From contig NZ_LNRU01000006.1 in the NCBI RefSeq assembly GCF_001468225.1, forward strand, positions 1 through 64,000: a stretch of DNA of 64,000 nucleotides, given 5' to 3'. A program made the position numbers and the translations under genes. This stretch comes from Sphingopyxis sp. H053. Its GTDB lineage: Bacteria; Pseudomonadota; Alphaproteobacteria; Sphingomonadales; Sphingomonadaceae. The notes beneath the pieces were generated by a model, which was not told the origin of the DNA, made no database searches, and saw nothing but the letters and a program-made list of their open reading frames with translations. This document shows, in pieces, positions 17,357 through 26,807 of the stretch. How positions within the stretch are numbered: the stretch's first letter is position 1; each line of letters begins with the position of its first letter.

Positions 17357-18261
17357 GGCGCGCCGGCGGGGGCGGGGGGCGGCGTCGCCGGGCCGGGCAG
17401 ACCCTGCGCTTCGATATTGTCGGGGGTGTAGGGGCGCAGCACCGACACCGCATCGACCTTGCCCGGGTCGGCGAGCGGGCGCGCGAGGGCGCCGTCGTCC
17501 TGACGCCGCACGACGATCGCGACCGGGATATTGGGCGGATAGAGTCCGCCGGTTCCCGAGGTGACGAGGATATCGCCGGGCTTGAACGGGTTGTTCGCGA
17601 TATTGAGCGTGCGCACGTCGAGATCGCCATTGCCGCGGCCGCTGGCGAGCGCGGGCAGACCGTCGCGCGCGCGGCGCACGGGGACGATATTGTCGACGTC
17701 GGTGAGCAGCAGCACCTGCGATACCGAGGGGCCGGCGCCAAGCACGCGGCCGATCAGGCCGTCGGCGCCGCGCACCGGCTGGCCCGCGGCAACGCCAAGG
17801 TTGCGCCCGATGCTGAGCAGCGCGATGCGCTTGCTGCTCGTCGAGGTCGAGGTGAGCAGATAGCCGTTGGCGAGCGCGGTCTTGTCGGTTTCCTGCAGCT
17901 TGAGCAGCGCCTTGAGCTGGCGGTTCTCTTCCTGCAGCGAACTGGTCGCGACGAGTTCGCGCCGCGTGTCGGCGAGTTCCTTGCGCAGCCGCCGGTTCTG
18001 CGTGCCCGCAGCGACATAGGCGCCGACCGTATCGTCGATGCCCGAAATCGACCCGATCACCGACCGCGACGCGCGTGCGACGGGCGCGGCGATTTCCTGG
18101 CTCGCCACACGCAGCTGGGCGAAGCCGATGGGATCAACGACCGACAGGATCGCCAGCAACAGGCCCGCCACTGCCCCTGTCACCGCGATGACATAGGCAA
18201 CGAACAGGCTGTATTGAGCCTTTCGGGATTGTCCCGGACGTCGATGTGCCGGGCGGACCAT
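17353..18261 (-). CDS. mreC: Rod shape-determining protein MreC
   Basis: 302 residues: a short cytoplasmic tail, one TM segment (about 17-40), a coiled-coil stretch (around 75-115, LRKELADTRRELVATSSLQEENRQLKALLKLQ) and the periplasmic beta domain with GADGLIGRVLGAGPSVSQVLLLTDVDNIVPV. The C-terminal tail is proline-rich (TPPPAPAGAP). MreC links MreB to PBP2 in the periplasm. It begins 17 bp after mreB. Confidence 0.95.
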   Translation of the reverse strand: MVRPAHRRPGQSRKAQYSLFVAYVIAVTGAVAGLLLAILSVVDPIGFAQLRVASQEIAAPVARASRSVIGSISGIDDTVGAYVAAGTQNRRLRKELADTRRELVATSSLQEENRQLKALLKLQETDKTALANGYLLTSTSTSSKRIALLSIGRNLGVAAGQPVRGADGLIGRVLGAGPSVSQVLLLTDVDNIVPVRRARDGLPALASGRGNGDLDVRTLNIANNPFKPGDILVTSGTGGLYPPNIPVAIVVRRQDDGALARPLADPGKVDAVSVLRPYTPDNIEAQGLPGPATPPPAPAGAP

Positions 18262-18278
18262 GCTTCAGCTGTACCCGA

Positions 18279-19340
<1,062 letters not shown>

Positions 19341-19516
19341 TCATCGAAGCCGCGTCCATGATGGGCGCGCCCCTGTCGTGATTTTACCGGCGCGCCCGGC
19401 CGGCGACAGCTAATCAGGGGGAGATTCCGGCTCTTCCTTTTGGGGTGGCTGGACAAAATGATCAGGGCTGTGCGGATGGGTCGCGATTTGCGTTCGACTG
19501 CGCTAGGAGAGCGGCC

Positions 19517-21340
19517 ATGTCAATACGTCGCCTGCCCGAAAAGCTAGTAAATCGGATCGCGGCCGGTGAAGTGGTCGAAAGACCTGCCGCGGCGCTCAAG
19601 GAACTGGTTGAAAATGCCATCGACGCCGGTTCGACTCGCATTTCGGTGCGAATCGCCGAGGGCGGGATTTCGCGGCTGGAGGTCGAGGATGACGGCTGCG
19701 GCATGACCGCCGCCGACATGGCGCTCGCGCTCGAACGCCATGCGACGTCGAAGCTGCCCGACGATGCGATCGAGGACGTCACGACGCTGGGTTTCCGCGG
19801 CGAGGCGCTGCCCTCGATCGCGAGCGTCGCGCGGCTGACGCTCGAAAGCCGCGTCGCGGGCGGCGACGGCTGGAAGCGCGTCGTCGACAATGGTGCGGTG
19901 GTCGCCGAAGGCCCGGCGGCGCTGGGCAAGGGCACCCGCGTGATGGTCGAAGACCTGTTCGCGCGGGTGCCGGCGCGGCGCAAGTTTCTGCGCAGCGGGC
20001 GCAGCGAATATGCCGCGTGCCTCGACGTCGTGAAGCGCCTCGCGATGGCGCGGCCCGACATCGGTTTCATCGTCGAGCATGACGGACGCCGCGTGCTCGA
20101 CGTGCAGGGCGGGCAGGACCAGCTGACGCGCGTCGCGGCGCTGACGCAGCGCGATCTCGCCGCGAACAGCATCGGGGTCGATATCGACCGCGGCGAGGTG
20201 CATCTGGGCGGCGTGATCAGCCTGCCGACCTACAATCGCGGCATCGCCGACCATCAATATCTGTTCGTCAACGGGCGTCCGGTAAAGGACCGGCTGCTCG
20301 TCGGTGCGCTGCGCGGCGCCTATGCCGACCTGCTCGCGCGCGATCGCCATCCGGTCGTCGCGCTCTTCCTGGACGTGCCGACGAGCGAGGTCGATGTGAA
20401 CGTCCATCCGGCGAAGACCGAGGTGCGCTTCCGCGATCCGCAGCTCGTTCGCGGGATGATCGTCGGCGGCCTCCGCCGCGCGCTCGACGAGCATGGTTTC
20501 CGCAGCGTCCAGCGTCCCGCCGAGGCGGCGCTTGCGGCGTGGCAGCAGGAGCCCGTGGCGCCGCAGCCCCCTGCGCCGACCTTGTTCGCCGCGCATCTGC
20601 CATACCCGCACGCGCCGGCGACACATCTCTTCGGGGCGGAGGGCGATCTCGCGACGACGGCCTTGCTTCACGACCGCATCGTCGATTTCGCCCCATCGCG
20701 CGATGCGCTCCCGATGGGCCGGGCCGAACCCGCGACCGCGCCGGTGCCGCAGGCCGGGGCGCACCCGCTCGGCATCGCACGCGGCCAGATCGCGAAAACC
20801 TATATCGTCGCCGAAGCCGAGGACGGCCTCGTCATCGTCGACCAGCACGCCGCGCATGAACGGCTGGTGCTCGAACAACTCCGCCGCGGCATGGGCGGGC
20901 AGGCGGTGCCGTCGCAGGGGCTGCTGCTGCCCGAAGTCGTCGAACTCGACGAGCCCGCGTGCGACCGGCTCGAAGCCGCCGCGCCGCAGCTCGCGGCGCT
21001 CGGCGTCGAACTCGAACGCTTCGGCCCCGCCGCGGTGATGGTGCGCGCAGCCCCGGCGATGCTGGGGGCGATCAATTGCCAGAAACTGGTGACCGACATC
21101 GCCGACGATCTCGCGGGCTATGACGCCGCGCTCGGCCTCAGCGAACGGCTCGAACTGGTCGCCGCGACGATGGCGTGCCATGGATCGGTGCGGGCAGGGC
21201 GCACGCTCAGCGTCGCCGAAATGAACGCGCTGCTCCGCACGATGGAGGTCACGCCGCACAGCGGCCAGTGCAACCATGGGCGGCCGACCTGGGTGAAGCT
21301 CGCGATGGACGATGTCGAAAAATTGTTCGGGAGGAAATAG
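19517..21340 (+). CDS. mutL: DNA mismatch repair protein MutL, endonuclease type
   Basis: 607 residues. The N-terminal GHKL ATPase has ELVENAIDAGS, DDGCGM and GFRGEALPSI; a middle linker (~340-430) is proline/alanine rich. The C-terminal domain carries DQHAAHERLVLE, the DQHA(x)2E(x)4E endonuclease motif, plus ACHGSVRAG and GQCNHGRPTW metal-site motifs. It should nick DNA itself and not rely on MutH. Start chosen at 19517 because AGGAGAG precedes it by a proper distance; the in-frame upstream ATG has no such site. Confidence 0.95.
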   Translation: MSIRRLPEKLVNRIAAGEVVERPAAALKELVENAIDAGSTRISVRIAEGGISRLEVEDDGCGMTAADMALALERHATSKLPDDAIEDVTTLGFRGEALPSIASVARLTLESRVAGGDGWKRVVDNGAVVAEGPAALGKGTRVMVEDLFARVPARRKFLRSGRSEYAACLDVVKRLAMARPDIGFIVEHDGRRVLDVQGGQDQLTRVAALTQRDLAANSIGVDIDRGEVHLGGVISLPTYNRGIADHQYLFVNGRPVKDRLLVGALRGAYADLLARDRHPVVALFLDVPTSEVDVNVHPAKTEVRFRDPQLVRGMIVGGLRRALDEHGFRSVQRPAEAALAAWQQEPVAPQPPAPTLFAAHLPYPHAPATHLFGAEGDLATTALLHDRIVDFAPSRDALPMGRAEPATAPVPQAGAHPLGIARGQIAKTYIVAEAEDGLVIVDQHAAHERLVLEQLRRGMGGQAVPSQGLLLPEVVELDEPACDRLEAAAPQLAALGVELERFGPAAVMVRAAPAMLGAINCQKLVTDIADDLAGYDAALGLSERLELVAATMACHGSVRAGRTLSVAEMNALLRTMEVTPHSGQCNHGRPTWVKLAMDDVEKLFGRK

Positions 21341-21341
21341 G

Positions 21342-21872
21342 ATGAAGGTCCAGATCATCGCCATTTCGCTGGCTTCGATACTGTCCGCGACCGCCTTTGC
21401 TGCGCCTGCCGGGAAGCCGGCAACGGCCTGTCCCGCTGCGCCGGTGTTGCCGCCCGAACTGACCGACTGGGCGCGCAACACGTCGAGCAAGACCATCTAT
21501 GCCTATGGCGACGACCTCGGCGCCGACTGGTCGCCGCTTGGCGCGGCGCGGACGGCGTTGCCGCTGCACAAGTTCGAAAGCCTGCGTTATGGCGTCGCGC
21601 CCGAGCGCAAGCCCGACGTCCATAAATTCGGCGGCATGATTCCGATCGAGGTCAAGAAGGCAGGTCGCTTGATCGTCGCGCTCGACGCGGGCGCATGGAT
21701 CGATCTGGTGCGCGAGGGCGTGGTGGTGAAGTCGGTCACGCACGGGCATGGCCCCGCCTGCTCGGGCATCCGCAAGATGGTCGAATTCGACGTGACGCCG
21801 GGGCGCTACCAGCTCCAGATCGTCAACGCGCCGACCGCATCGATTCACGCGATGGCGGTGCTGCGCGACTGA
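21342..21872 (+). CDS. Secreted hypothetical protein
   Basis: 176 residues beginning one base after the mutL stop, with GGAGG inside the mutL tail as ribosome site. Signal peptide MKVQIIAISLASILSATAFAA is followed by a low-charge linker and a compact domain with WIDLVREGVVVKSVTHGHGPACSGIRKMVEFDV. Two cysteines remain in the mature part. I do not recognise the family. It ends head-on against the next gene with no gap. Confidence 0.75.
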   Translation: MKVQIIAISLASILSATAFAAPAGKPATACPAAPVLPPELTDWARNTSSKTIYAYGDDLGADWSPLGAARTALPLHKFESLRYGVAPERKPDVHKFGGMIPIEVKKAGRLIVALDAGAWIDLVREGVVVKSVTHGHGPACSGIRKMVEFDVTPGRYQLQIVNAPTASIHAMAVLRD

Positions 21873-23069
21873 TCAGCGCAGGCGCTTGGCGAGGTCGCCC
21901 GTCGCGTCGCTCGGCAGCGGCGCTACGCCGATCAGCCGCATCAGCAGCGGATAGACCTCGATATTGTCGACGATGCCGACATCGCCTTTCAGGCCGGTGC
22001 CGCTCGCGACGAACAGCGCGAGCATTTCGGGATCCTGATTGTCATAACCGTGCGCGCCGCCCTTGACGGGCCAGGTCGGGGTGCCCGCGACGATCGACCA
22101 GCCGGGTTCGGCGATGCAGATGATCGCGGCGACGCGCGGGTTCCGGCCATAGTGCAGCCGCTTCGGCAACTCCTCGCGGCGGTTGCAGACCATATGCTCG
22201 TGCGGTTTCAGCAGCGCGTCATATACGCGGTTGTCGGTTCCCGCGGCGGGCTCGATCGCGGCGTAGGAGCCGGTCTCGACCGCGATGATGCTGGGAAGAT
22301 CGATGAGGTCAGCGAGCTGGATGGTGCGGCTCTCGTCGATCGCACGCATCCCATGGTCGGCGACGACGATCATCCGCGCGGGCTGGCCCATCGCTGCGAG
22401 GCCGGTGGTGAGGTCGCCGATGCGCGCATCGACTTCGGTCATCGCGGCGTTCACCTCGGCGCTGTCGGGACCGAATTTGTGTCCGGCATCGTCGACCGCC
22501 TCGAAATAGAGCGTGACGAAGGCAGGACGGATATCGGCGGGGCGCCGCATCCAGTCGAGCAGGGTGTTGACCCGCTGCGCATAGCCGACGTGCGCGTCAT
22601 AACGCATCCAGTCGGGCGGGCGGCTCTCGTGAATCGCGACCTCGCTTCCGGGCCAGAACATCGTCGCGCTGCGCACCCCGGCCTTGCCCGCCGTCACCCA
22701 CGCCGGTTCGGCCTCGTCCCACCAGAAGGGATCGAGCGACTGTTTCGGATCACCGAGGCTGAACCGCACATCGGGGCGCCGCGGATCGATCATATTGTTG
22801 CCGACGATCCCGTGATTGTCGGGGCGCTTGCCGGTGACGATCGCATAATGGTTGGGGAAGGTCTTGGTCGGGAAGGACGGCCGCAGCTTGCCGCGCGCGC
22901 CCTCGGCGGCGAGCCGCGACAGGTTCGGCGTGATGCCGCGATCGAGATAATCGGCGCGAAAGCCGTCGATCGAGATCAGGATCGTCACGGGCTTGCGCTC
23001 GCTTCCCTCCTGCGCGTGCGCGGCGAGCGGAAGCAGGAGGGCGAGCAGTAGTGAGAAAAGGCGGTTCAT
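21873..23069 (-). CDS. Secreted nucleotide pyrophosphatase/phosphodiesterase (alkaline phosphatase superfamily)
   Basis: 398 residues with signal peptide (MNRLFSLLLALLLPLAAHAQ). Alkaline-phosphatase-superfamily metal sites are visible in order: ISIDGFRADYLD, SFPTKTFPNHYAIVTGKRPDNHGI with the nucleophile Thr in the FPTKTFPN context, DDAGHKFGP, VVADHGM, and GGAHGYDN near the C-terminus. This is the ectonucleotide pyrophosphatase/phosphodiesterase (NPP) pattern, predicted to release nucleoside monophosphates or phosphate in the periplasm. PhoD and PhoX genes nearby fit phosphorus scavenging. Confidence 0.9.
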   Translation of the reverse strand: MNRLFSLLLALLLPLAAHAQEGSERKPVTILISIDGFRADYLDRGITPNLSRLAAEGARGKLRPSFPTKTFPNHYAIVTGKRPDNHGIVGNNMIDPRRPDVRFSLGDPKQSLDPFWWDEAEPAWVTAGKAGVRSATMFWPGSEVAIHESRPPDWMRYDAHVGYAQRVNTLLDWMRRPADIRPAFVTLYFEAVDDAGHKFGPDSAEVNAAMTEVDARIGDLTTGLAAMGQPARMIVVADHGMRAIDESRTIQLADLIDLPSIIAVETGSYAAIEPAAGTDNRVYDALLKPHEHMVCNRREELPKRLHYGRNPRVAAIICIAEPGWSIVAGTPTWPVKGGAHGYDNQDPEMLALFVASGTGLKGDVGIVDNIEVYPLLMRLIGVAPLPSDATGDLAKRLR

Positions 23070-23111
23070 GCGCGCTCCGCTATGGCGCGTATGTGACGAC
23101 CCGGCGACACA

Positions 23112-24680
23112 TCACGCCATCTTGATCCCGGCGACATCGCGCTCGACCACGCCCGTTGCGCGCTTCGACAGCGTGTTCACCGGCGTCGTGACCTTGTCCA
23201 CCACCATGAAATGTGTCTGCCACGCCTCGCGATTGACGTCGCACACGAGATAACCGCGCTGGTCGTTCGCGAATTTGAGCTCGGGGTTCTGGCTCAGGAA
23301 GACGTCGGTGCCATTCCGCTTGTCGCTGCCGTCGCCGCCCGACGAGATCGAGGTTGCGACGAATTCGGCGCCGACCACCTTATCCTTGTGCACCAGATCG
23401 CCGCAGAAATTCTGATGCTCGTCGCCGGTCAGCACGACATTATTCTTCAGCCCCGCCATGCGCGACAATATGCGCTCGCGCGGCGCTTCATAGCCTGCCC
23501 AGCTGTCGAGATTGACGATCTTCTTGGGCTCGTCGGCCTTGCGCCGCCGGTCGAGCGACATCATCGTAATCTGCTGCGCAAAGGCGTTCCACGTCGCACC
23601 GCCTTTCGCCAGATTGCGGCCGAGCCACTCTTCCTGCGCCTTGCCGAGCACCTGCCTGTCTCTGGCGAACACGTCGGGGCACGCGGGCTTGAAGCCGTCG
23701 TCGCACGGCTGGTCGTCGCGATATTGGCGCGTGTCGAGCAATTGCATCGCCATCAGGTCGCCCCAGCGAAATTCGCGGTTCATCGCGACGATGCCGCCGC
23801 GCGGCAGCAACGCCTTGCGCACGGGCATATGTTCGTACCACGCCTGCATCGCGGCCTGTTTCTTCAGCATGAAGACCTCGGGCGAGGCGGCTTCGGGATC
23901 GTTGACGTCAAGGCCGAGTTTCCAATTGTCCACGTCCGAAACCCAGTCGTTGCGGATCTCGTGATCGTCGAAGCTCGACAGGAAGGCGTGGACCGATCGC
24001 GCCGCCTGCAAGTCGATGTCGCCCAGCTGCTGCGCATAGGCGGTGCGGAAATCATTGACGTCGACAAGTGCCCGGTGCGCATGCTTGCGCACCGGGCGCG
24101 TCGGCAGCCCGGTGTTGAACAGATATTCCTCGCTATATTCGTAGATGAAGTCGCCATAATGATAGACGAAGGCGAGATCTTCACGCGCGAGGTGGCGATA
24201 GGCGCCGAAGAAGCCCGCCTCGAAATGCTGGCATCCCGCGACCCCGAATTTCAGCGCATCGGCCTTCGCACCCGGCGCGGGCAGGGTGCGCGCGCGGCCG
24301 CGCAGGCTGCGCTCGCCGCCCGCGGTGAAGCGGTAATAATAGGGCCGGTCGGGCTGCAGCCCCGCGACCTCGACATGGACGCTATGTGCGAGTTCGGGGC
24401 GCGCGAGTTCGGTGCCCTTGGCGACGACGTCGCGAAAGCCGCTGTCGCTCGCGACCTCCCAGTCGACGGGGAAGTTCGCCAGCGGCATCCCGCCGTGGCG
24501 TTCCATCGGTTCGGGGGCGAGGCGCGTCCAGATGACGAAGCCGTCGCTCGCCGGATCGCCCGCGGCGACGCCGAGGCTGAACGGAAATTCGCGGAAGATC
24601 CCGCCCTCGGCGCGCAGGATCGCGGGGACGGTAAGGCCGGCGAGCGTGGCCCCGGCAAGGAAATGGCGGCGGTTGAACAT
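23112..24680 (-). CDS. phoD: Alkaline phosphatase D (PhoD), Tat-exported
   Basis: 522 residues with a twin-arginine signal (MFNRRHFLAGATLAG). PhoD-family metal motifs are present: GVAGCQHF, VYHYGDFIYEYSEE, SFDDHEIRNDWV and LTGDEHQNF. It hydrolyses phosphate mono- and diesters outside the cytoplasm, usually with Ca and Fe. The start codon is part of an 11-bp stem with upstream sequence (24679-24727), suggesting control of translation. The glutaredoxin/MauE gene is 78 bp upstream on the same strand. Confidence 0.94.
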   Translation of the reverse strand: MFNRRHFLAGATLAGLTVPAILRAEGGIFREFPFSLGVAAGDPASDGFVIWTRLAPEPMERHGGMPLANFPVDWEVASDSGFRDVVAKGTELARPELAHSVHVEVAGLQPDRPYYYRFTAGGERSLRGRARTLPAPGAKADALKFGVAGCQHFEAGFFGAYRHLAREDLAFVYHYGDFIYEYSEEYLFNTGLPTRPVRKHAHRALVDVNDFRTAYAQQLGDIDLQAARSVHAFLSSFDDHEIRNDWVSDVDNWKLGLDVNDPEAASPEVFMLKKQAAMQAWYEHMPVRKALLPRGGIVAMNREFRWGDLMAMQLLDTRQYRDDQPCDDGFKPACPDVFARDRQVLGKAQEEWLGRNLAKGGATWNAFAQQITMMSLDRRRKADEPKKIVNLDSWAGYEAPRERILSRMAGLKNNVVLTGDEHQNFCGDLVHKDKVVGAEFVATSISSGGDGSDKRNGTDVFLSQNPELKFANDQRGYLVCDVNREAWQTHFMVVDKVTTPVNTLSKRATGVVERDVAGIKMA

Positions 24681-24727
24681 GGCTGGGCTCCCCGGGGGCG
24701 AATCACCGCCCCTGATAGCCCAGCCAT
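24679..24727 (-). promoter_or_regulatory. Stem-loop enclosing the phoD start codon
   Basis: ATGGCTGGGCT (24679-24689) is the exact reverse complement of AGCCCAGCCAT (24717-24727), and inside them GGGGCG pairs with CGCCCC around GTGATT (minus strand). In phoD mRNA the 3' arm ends with the AUG itself, so folding would hide the start. No T-tract follows, so it is not an ordinary terminator. Regulatory role is inferred. Confidence 0.55.
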
Positions 24728-24758
24728 ATGTTTCATCAATGACCGATGCGGGAGGGGA

Positions 24759-25496
24759 TCAGAACCACATCCGCGCCATCCACAGCGCCATCGCGACCAT
24801 CATCACATTCTCGGTCAGCGAGACGAAGCCCAAGGGAACTTTGCTGCTGCCGCCGACGCACGCGCATTTGATGTCGCGCTTGTCGATATAGACCGCCTTG
24901 AACACCGACACCGCACCGATGCCGCCGATGAAGAGCGCAAGCGGGATCGACAGCCAGGGCAGCGCGTGTGCGGTCATCAGAACACCGGCGAGCCCCTCGG
25001 CAAAAGGATAGACGCTCGCATAAGGCACCCAGCGCTTCGCGAGCAGGTCGTAATTCAGGAACATCGTAGCGAATTTGTCGACATCCTGCAGCTTCAGCAG
25101 CGCGAGCACGATCATGCTGAACGAGATGAACCATTCCGCGGCGCGCAGGGTGAAAGCATCGCCATAGACCGAGAAGCTGGTCGCGAGCGCCATCAATGCC
25201 GTCATCGCGAAGAGCGCAATGACGGGCGCGTAGCTGGTGGCGTCGGGATCGGCGACTTTCAGCCCGAAATGACGGCGCAGATCGTCGTGGCCGCCGATCC
25301 GCACGCCGTCGATGAAGGTCTGCGGCGTCGTCTTCACGCGATGCTCGGCCTTGAACGCGTCGGTTTCCTCGCGCGTCGTCAGCCAGCGGTCGTCGACCGT
25401 AAAGCCGCGGCTTTCGAGCAGATGTTTCGATTTGAGGCCATAGGGACAGGTGTGCCCCGGCATGACCATGCGATGGAGGGTTGCTTGTTTTTTCAT
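24759..25496 (-). CDS. Glutaredoxin-MauE/DoxX-like fusion membrane protein
   Basis: 245 residues. Residues ~1-78 are a glutaredoxin fold with a monothiol active site CPYG (not CPYC), the cis-Pro TTPQTFIDGVRIGGHDDL signature, then four or so TM helices (~90-245) of MauE/DoxX-like type with a conserved C-A-C-V-G-G-S-S loop near residue 210. The pair of cysteine sites suggests thiol or metal redox transfer across the membrane. It is divergent from a MerR regulator and appears to be read from a MerR-type promoter whose -10 ends only 7 bp before this ATG, so the message may be leaderless. An alternative start at 25505 would overlap the -10. Confidence 0.8.
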   Translation of the reverse strand: MKKQATLHRMVMPGHTCPYGLKSKHLLESRGFTVDDRWLTTREETDAFKAEHRVKTTPQTFIDGVRIGGHDDLRRHFGLKVADPDATSYAPVIALFAMTALMALATSFSVYGDAFTLRAAEWFISFSMIVLALLKLQDVDKFATMFLNYDLLAKRWVPYASVYPFAEGLAGVLMTAHALPWLSIPLALFIGGIGAVSVFKAVYIDKRDIKCACVGGSSKVPLGFVSLTENVMMVAMALWMARMWF

Positions 25497-25503
25497 GCGC
25501 CCC

Positions 25504-25534
25504 ATATAGCCTCCGTACTATGGTACGGAGTCAA
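25504..25534 (-). promoter_or_regulatory. MerR-type promoter with 19-bp spacer and dyad operator
   Basis: Minus strand: -35 TTGACT (25534-25529), exactly 19 bases, -10 CTATAT (25509-25504). Inside the spacer lies the perfect dyad CTCCGTAC-N4-GTACGGAG (25511-25530), very like the classical mer operator. An over-long 19-bp spacer with a central dyad is the hallmark of promoters that MerR proteins untwist. The merR start codon is at 25538, so the regulator probably also represses itself here. Confidence 0.85.
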
Positions 25535-25537
25535 GCG

Positions 25538-25939
25538 ATGCAATTGACGATCGGAAAATTGGCGGCGGCGGGCGATGTCGGGGTCGAAACCGTGCGCTAT
25601 TACCAGCGCCGCGGGCTGCTCGACACGCCCGCACGAAGCGGCGGTGACGGCTGGGGCGGCGGGATCCGGCGTTATGATGAAAGCGACCTCAGGCGGCTGA
25701 AGTTCATTCGCGCGGCGCAGGCGGCCGGATTTACGCTGGAGGAGATCGGCGAATTGCTCGCGCTTGAGGCCGGCGACGACCGGATGCGGGTGCGCACCCT
25801 CGCGCACCAGCGGATCGAGGCTCTCGATGAAAAGATCGAGCAGATGGCCGCAACGCGCGCCGCCCTCGCGCGCCTCGCCGAGCAATGCGCGGCGAGCGAC
25901 AAGGGACCGTGCCCGATTTTGACAGCGTTTGAGCCTTAG
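25538..25939 (+). CDS. MerR-family transcriptional regulator
   Basis: 133 residues: N-terminal winged HTH (LTIGKLAAAGDVGVETVRYYQRRGLL ... YDESDLRRLKFIRAAQAAGFTLEEIGELL), a long dimerisation helix (~80-115) and a short metal loop QCAASDKGPCPIL. Mercury MerR proteins bind Hg with three Cys; here the two C-terminal Cys are kept (eight residues apart instead of nine), but the first, after LExG, is replaced (LEAGDDRM). The signal is therefore probably not simple Hg(II). Start 25538 chosen because the earlier in-frame ATG at 25520 lies inside the operator. Confidence 0.9.
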   Translation: MQLTIGKLAAAGDVGVETVRYYQRRGLLDTPARSGGDGWGGGIRRYDESDLRRLKFIRAAQAAGFTLEEIGELLALEAGDDRMRVRTLAHQRIEALDEKIEQMAATRAALARLAEQCAASDKGPCPILTAFEP

Positions 25940-25983
25940 CGCCGTCGGAGCCGTTCCGGAGACGGCGGCTTTCGACCGATTCC

Positions 25984-26061
25984 CGTCATTCCCGCGAAGG
26001 CGGGAATCCCGCTTCATTCTCGCCGCCGCCAAGCGGGATCCCCGCCTTCGCGGGGATGACG
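25984..26061. repeat. Dispersed CGTCA-type palindromic repeat, element A
   Basis: About 78 bp beginning CGTCATTCCCGCG and ending GGGGATGACG, with GC-rich inner arms able to fold as paired hairpins. It has the same plan as the elements at 26364, 38738 and 42310. The whole 25940-26555 spacer has no gene that I can support; it holds this element, element B and a half-like piece at 26290-26328. Confidence 0.8.
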
Positions 26062-26363
26062 AAGAAGGGGAAACGCGACAGCTTACCACCCCAAAGCAGG
26101 CATCTGCCGCTCGAAAAAAAGCGCTGTCCTACACTATTCGGCTGTGTCAGCCTTCATCCCGGCTCTTTGAATTGGTGGATAAAGGCGGTCGCTACCCGAA
26201 CAGTCTGGTGCAGCAAGGCGCGGCGTCAACACGCCGCGAGGGTTCAAATCGGCGTGCGCATAGGGCTGAACTTTCCTGAACTTTGGACCGTCATTCCTGA
26301 GTCTGTCGAAGGGGTCGCAATGACGAATGGGAGGAAGTGACCGTTTGCGGACTCCAACACTCT

Positions 26364-26436
26364 CGTCACCCCGGACTTGATCCGGGGTCCATGACGACGG
26401 CGCGGCTGTGGATCCCGGATCAAGTCCGGGATGACG
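26364..26436. repeat. Dispersed CGTCA-type palindromic repeat, element B
   Basis: About 73 bp from CGTCACCCCGG to CCGGGATGACG. Arms GGACTTGATCC and GGATCAAGTCC are mutually complementary, giving a long imperfect inverted repeat. Its arm sequence differs from elements A, C and D, but the terminal CGTCA/TGACG plan is shared. Confidence 0.75.
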
Positions 26437-26555
26437 AAAGTTGGGTAGCGAACTTCCGCTAACCGCCCGAAGACGACATTCCGCCGAAGGTCTGGTAGCC
26501 TGCCGTCACGGGCTGTCGGCGCCCGTCGCGCGAAAATCGTGAGGGAGCGGGCGAG

Positions 26556-26795
26556 ATGGTGGAGAATTTTGGAGCACTGGTCGGCTGGACACACCATGAT
26601 GCGGGCGATCGCATAATGCTCCGGCTCGAAAGCGTACAGTCTTCGGAAGCGGTCAAGAAGCACGATCCCGATTTATTTCGGTTCCTTATGACCAAACAGC
26701 AAGCGGCGATCCTGGGCAATTATCTGGTGCGGGTTTCCGGGCAACCTCCATTGACCCCGAAAAAGCGGGGCTGGTTTCGGCGCTACTTCGGCTGA
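26556..26795 (+). CDS. Small conserved-looking hypothetical protein
   Basis: 79 residues (MVENFGALVGWTHHDAGDR...), preceded by GGGAGCGGGCGAG as a possible ribosome site. It is soluble, with a basic C-terminus (PPLTPKKRGWFRRYFG). No domain recognised. Composition and codon pattern are like a real gene and it stands alone in the spacer before ychF, which is convergent 12 bp away. Function unknown. Confidence 0.65.
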   Translation: MVENFGALVGWTHHDAGDRIMLRLESVQSSEAVKKHDPDLFRFLMTKQQAAILGNYLVRVSGQPPLTPKKRGWFRRYFG

Positions 26796-26807
26796 CGGGC
26801 CTTCGGA

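Noticed and set aside
26169..26264. tRNA-like text in the spacer after merR (AATTGGTGGATAAAGGCG and GGGTTCAAATC)
   Set aside because: Resembles a D-arm and T-arm of a class II tRNA or tmRNA piece, but I cannot form a 7-bp acceptor stem or a proper 5-bp T-stem.
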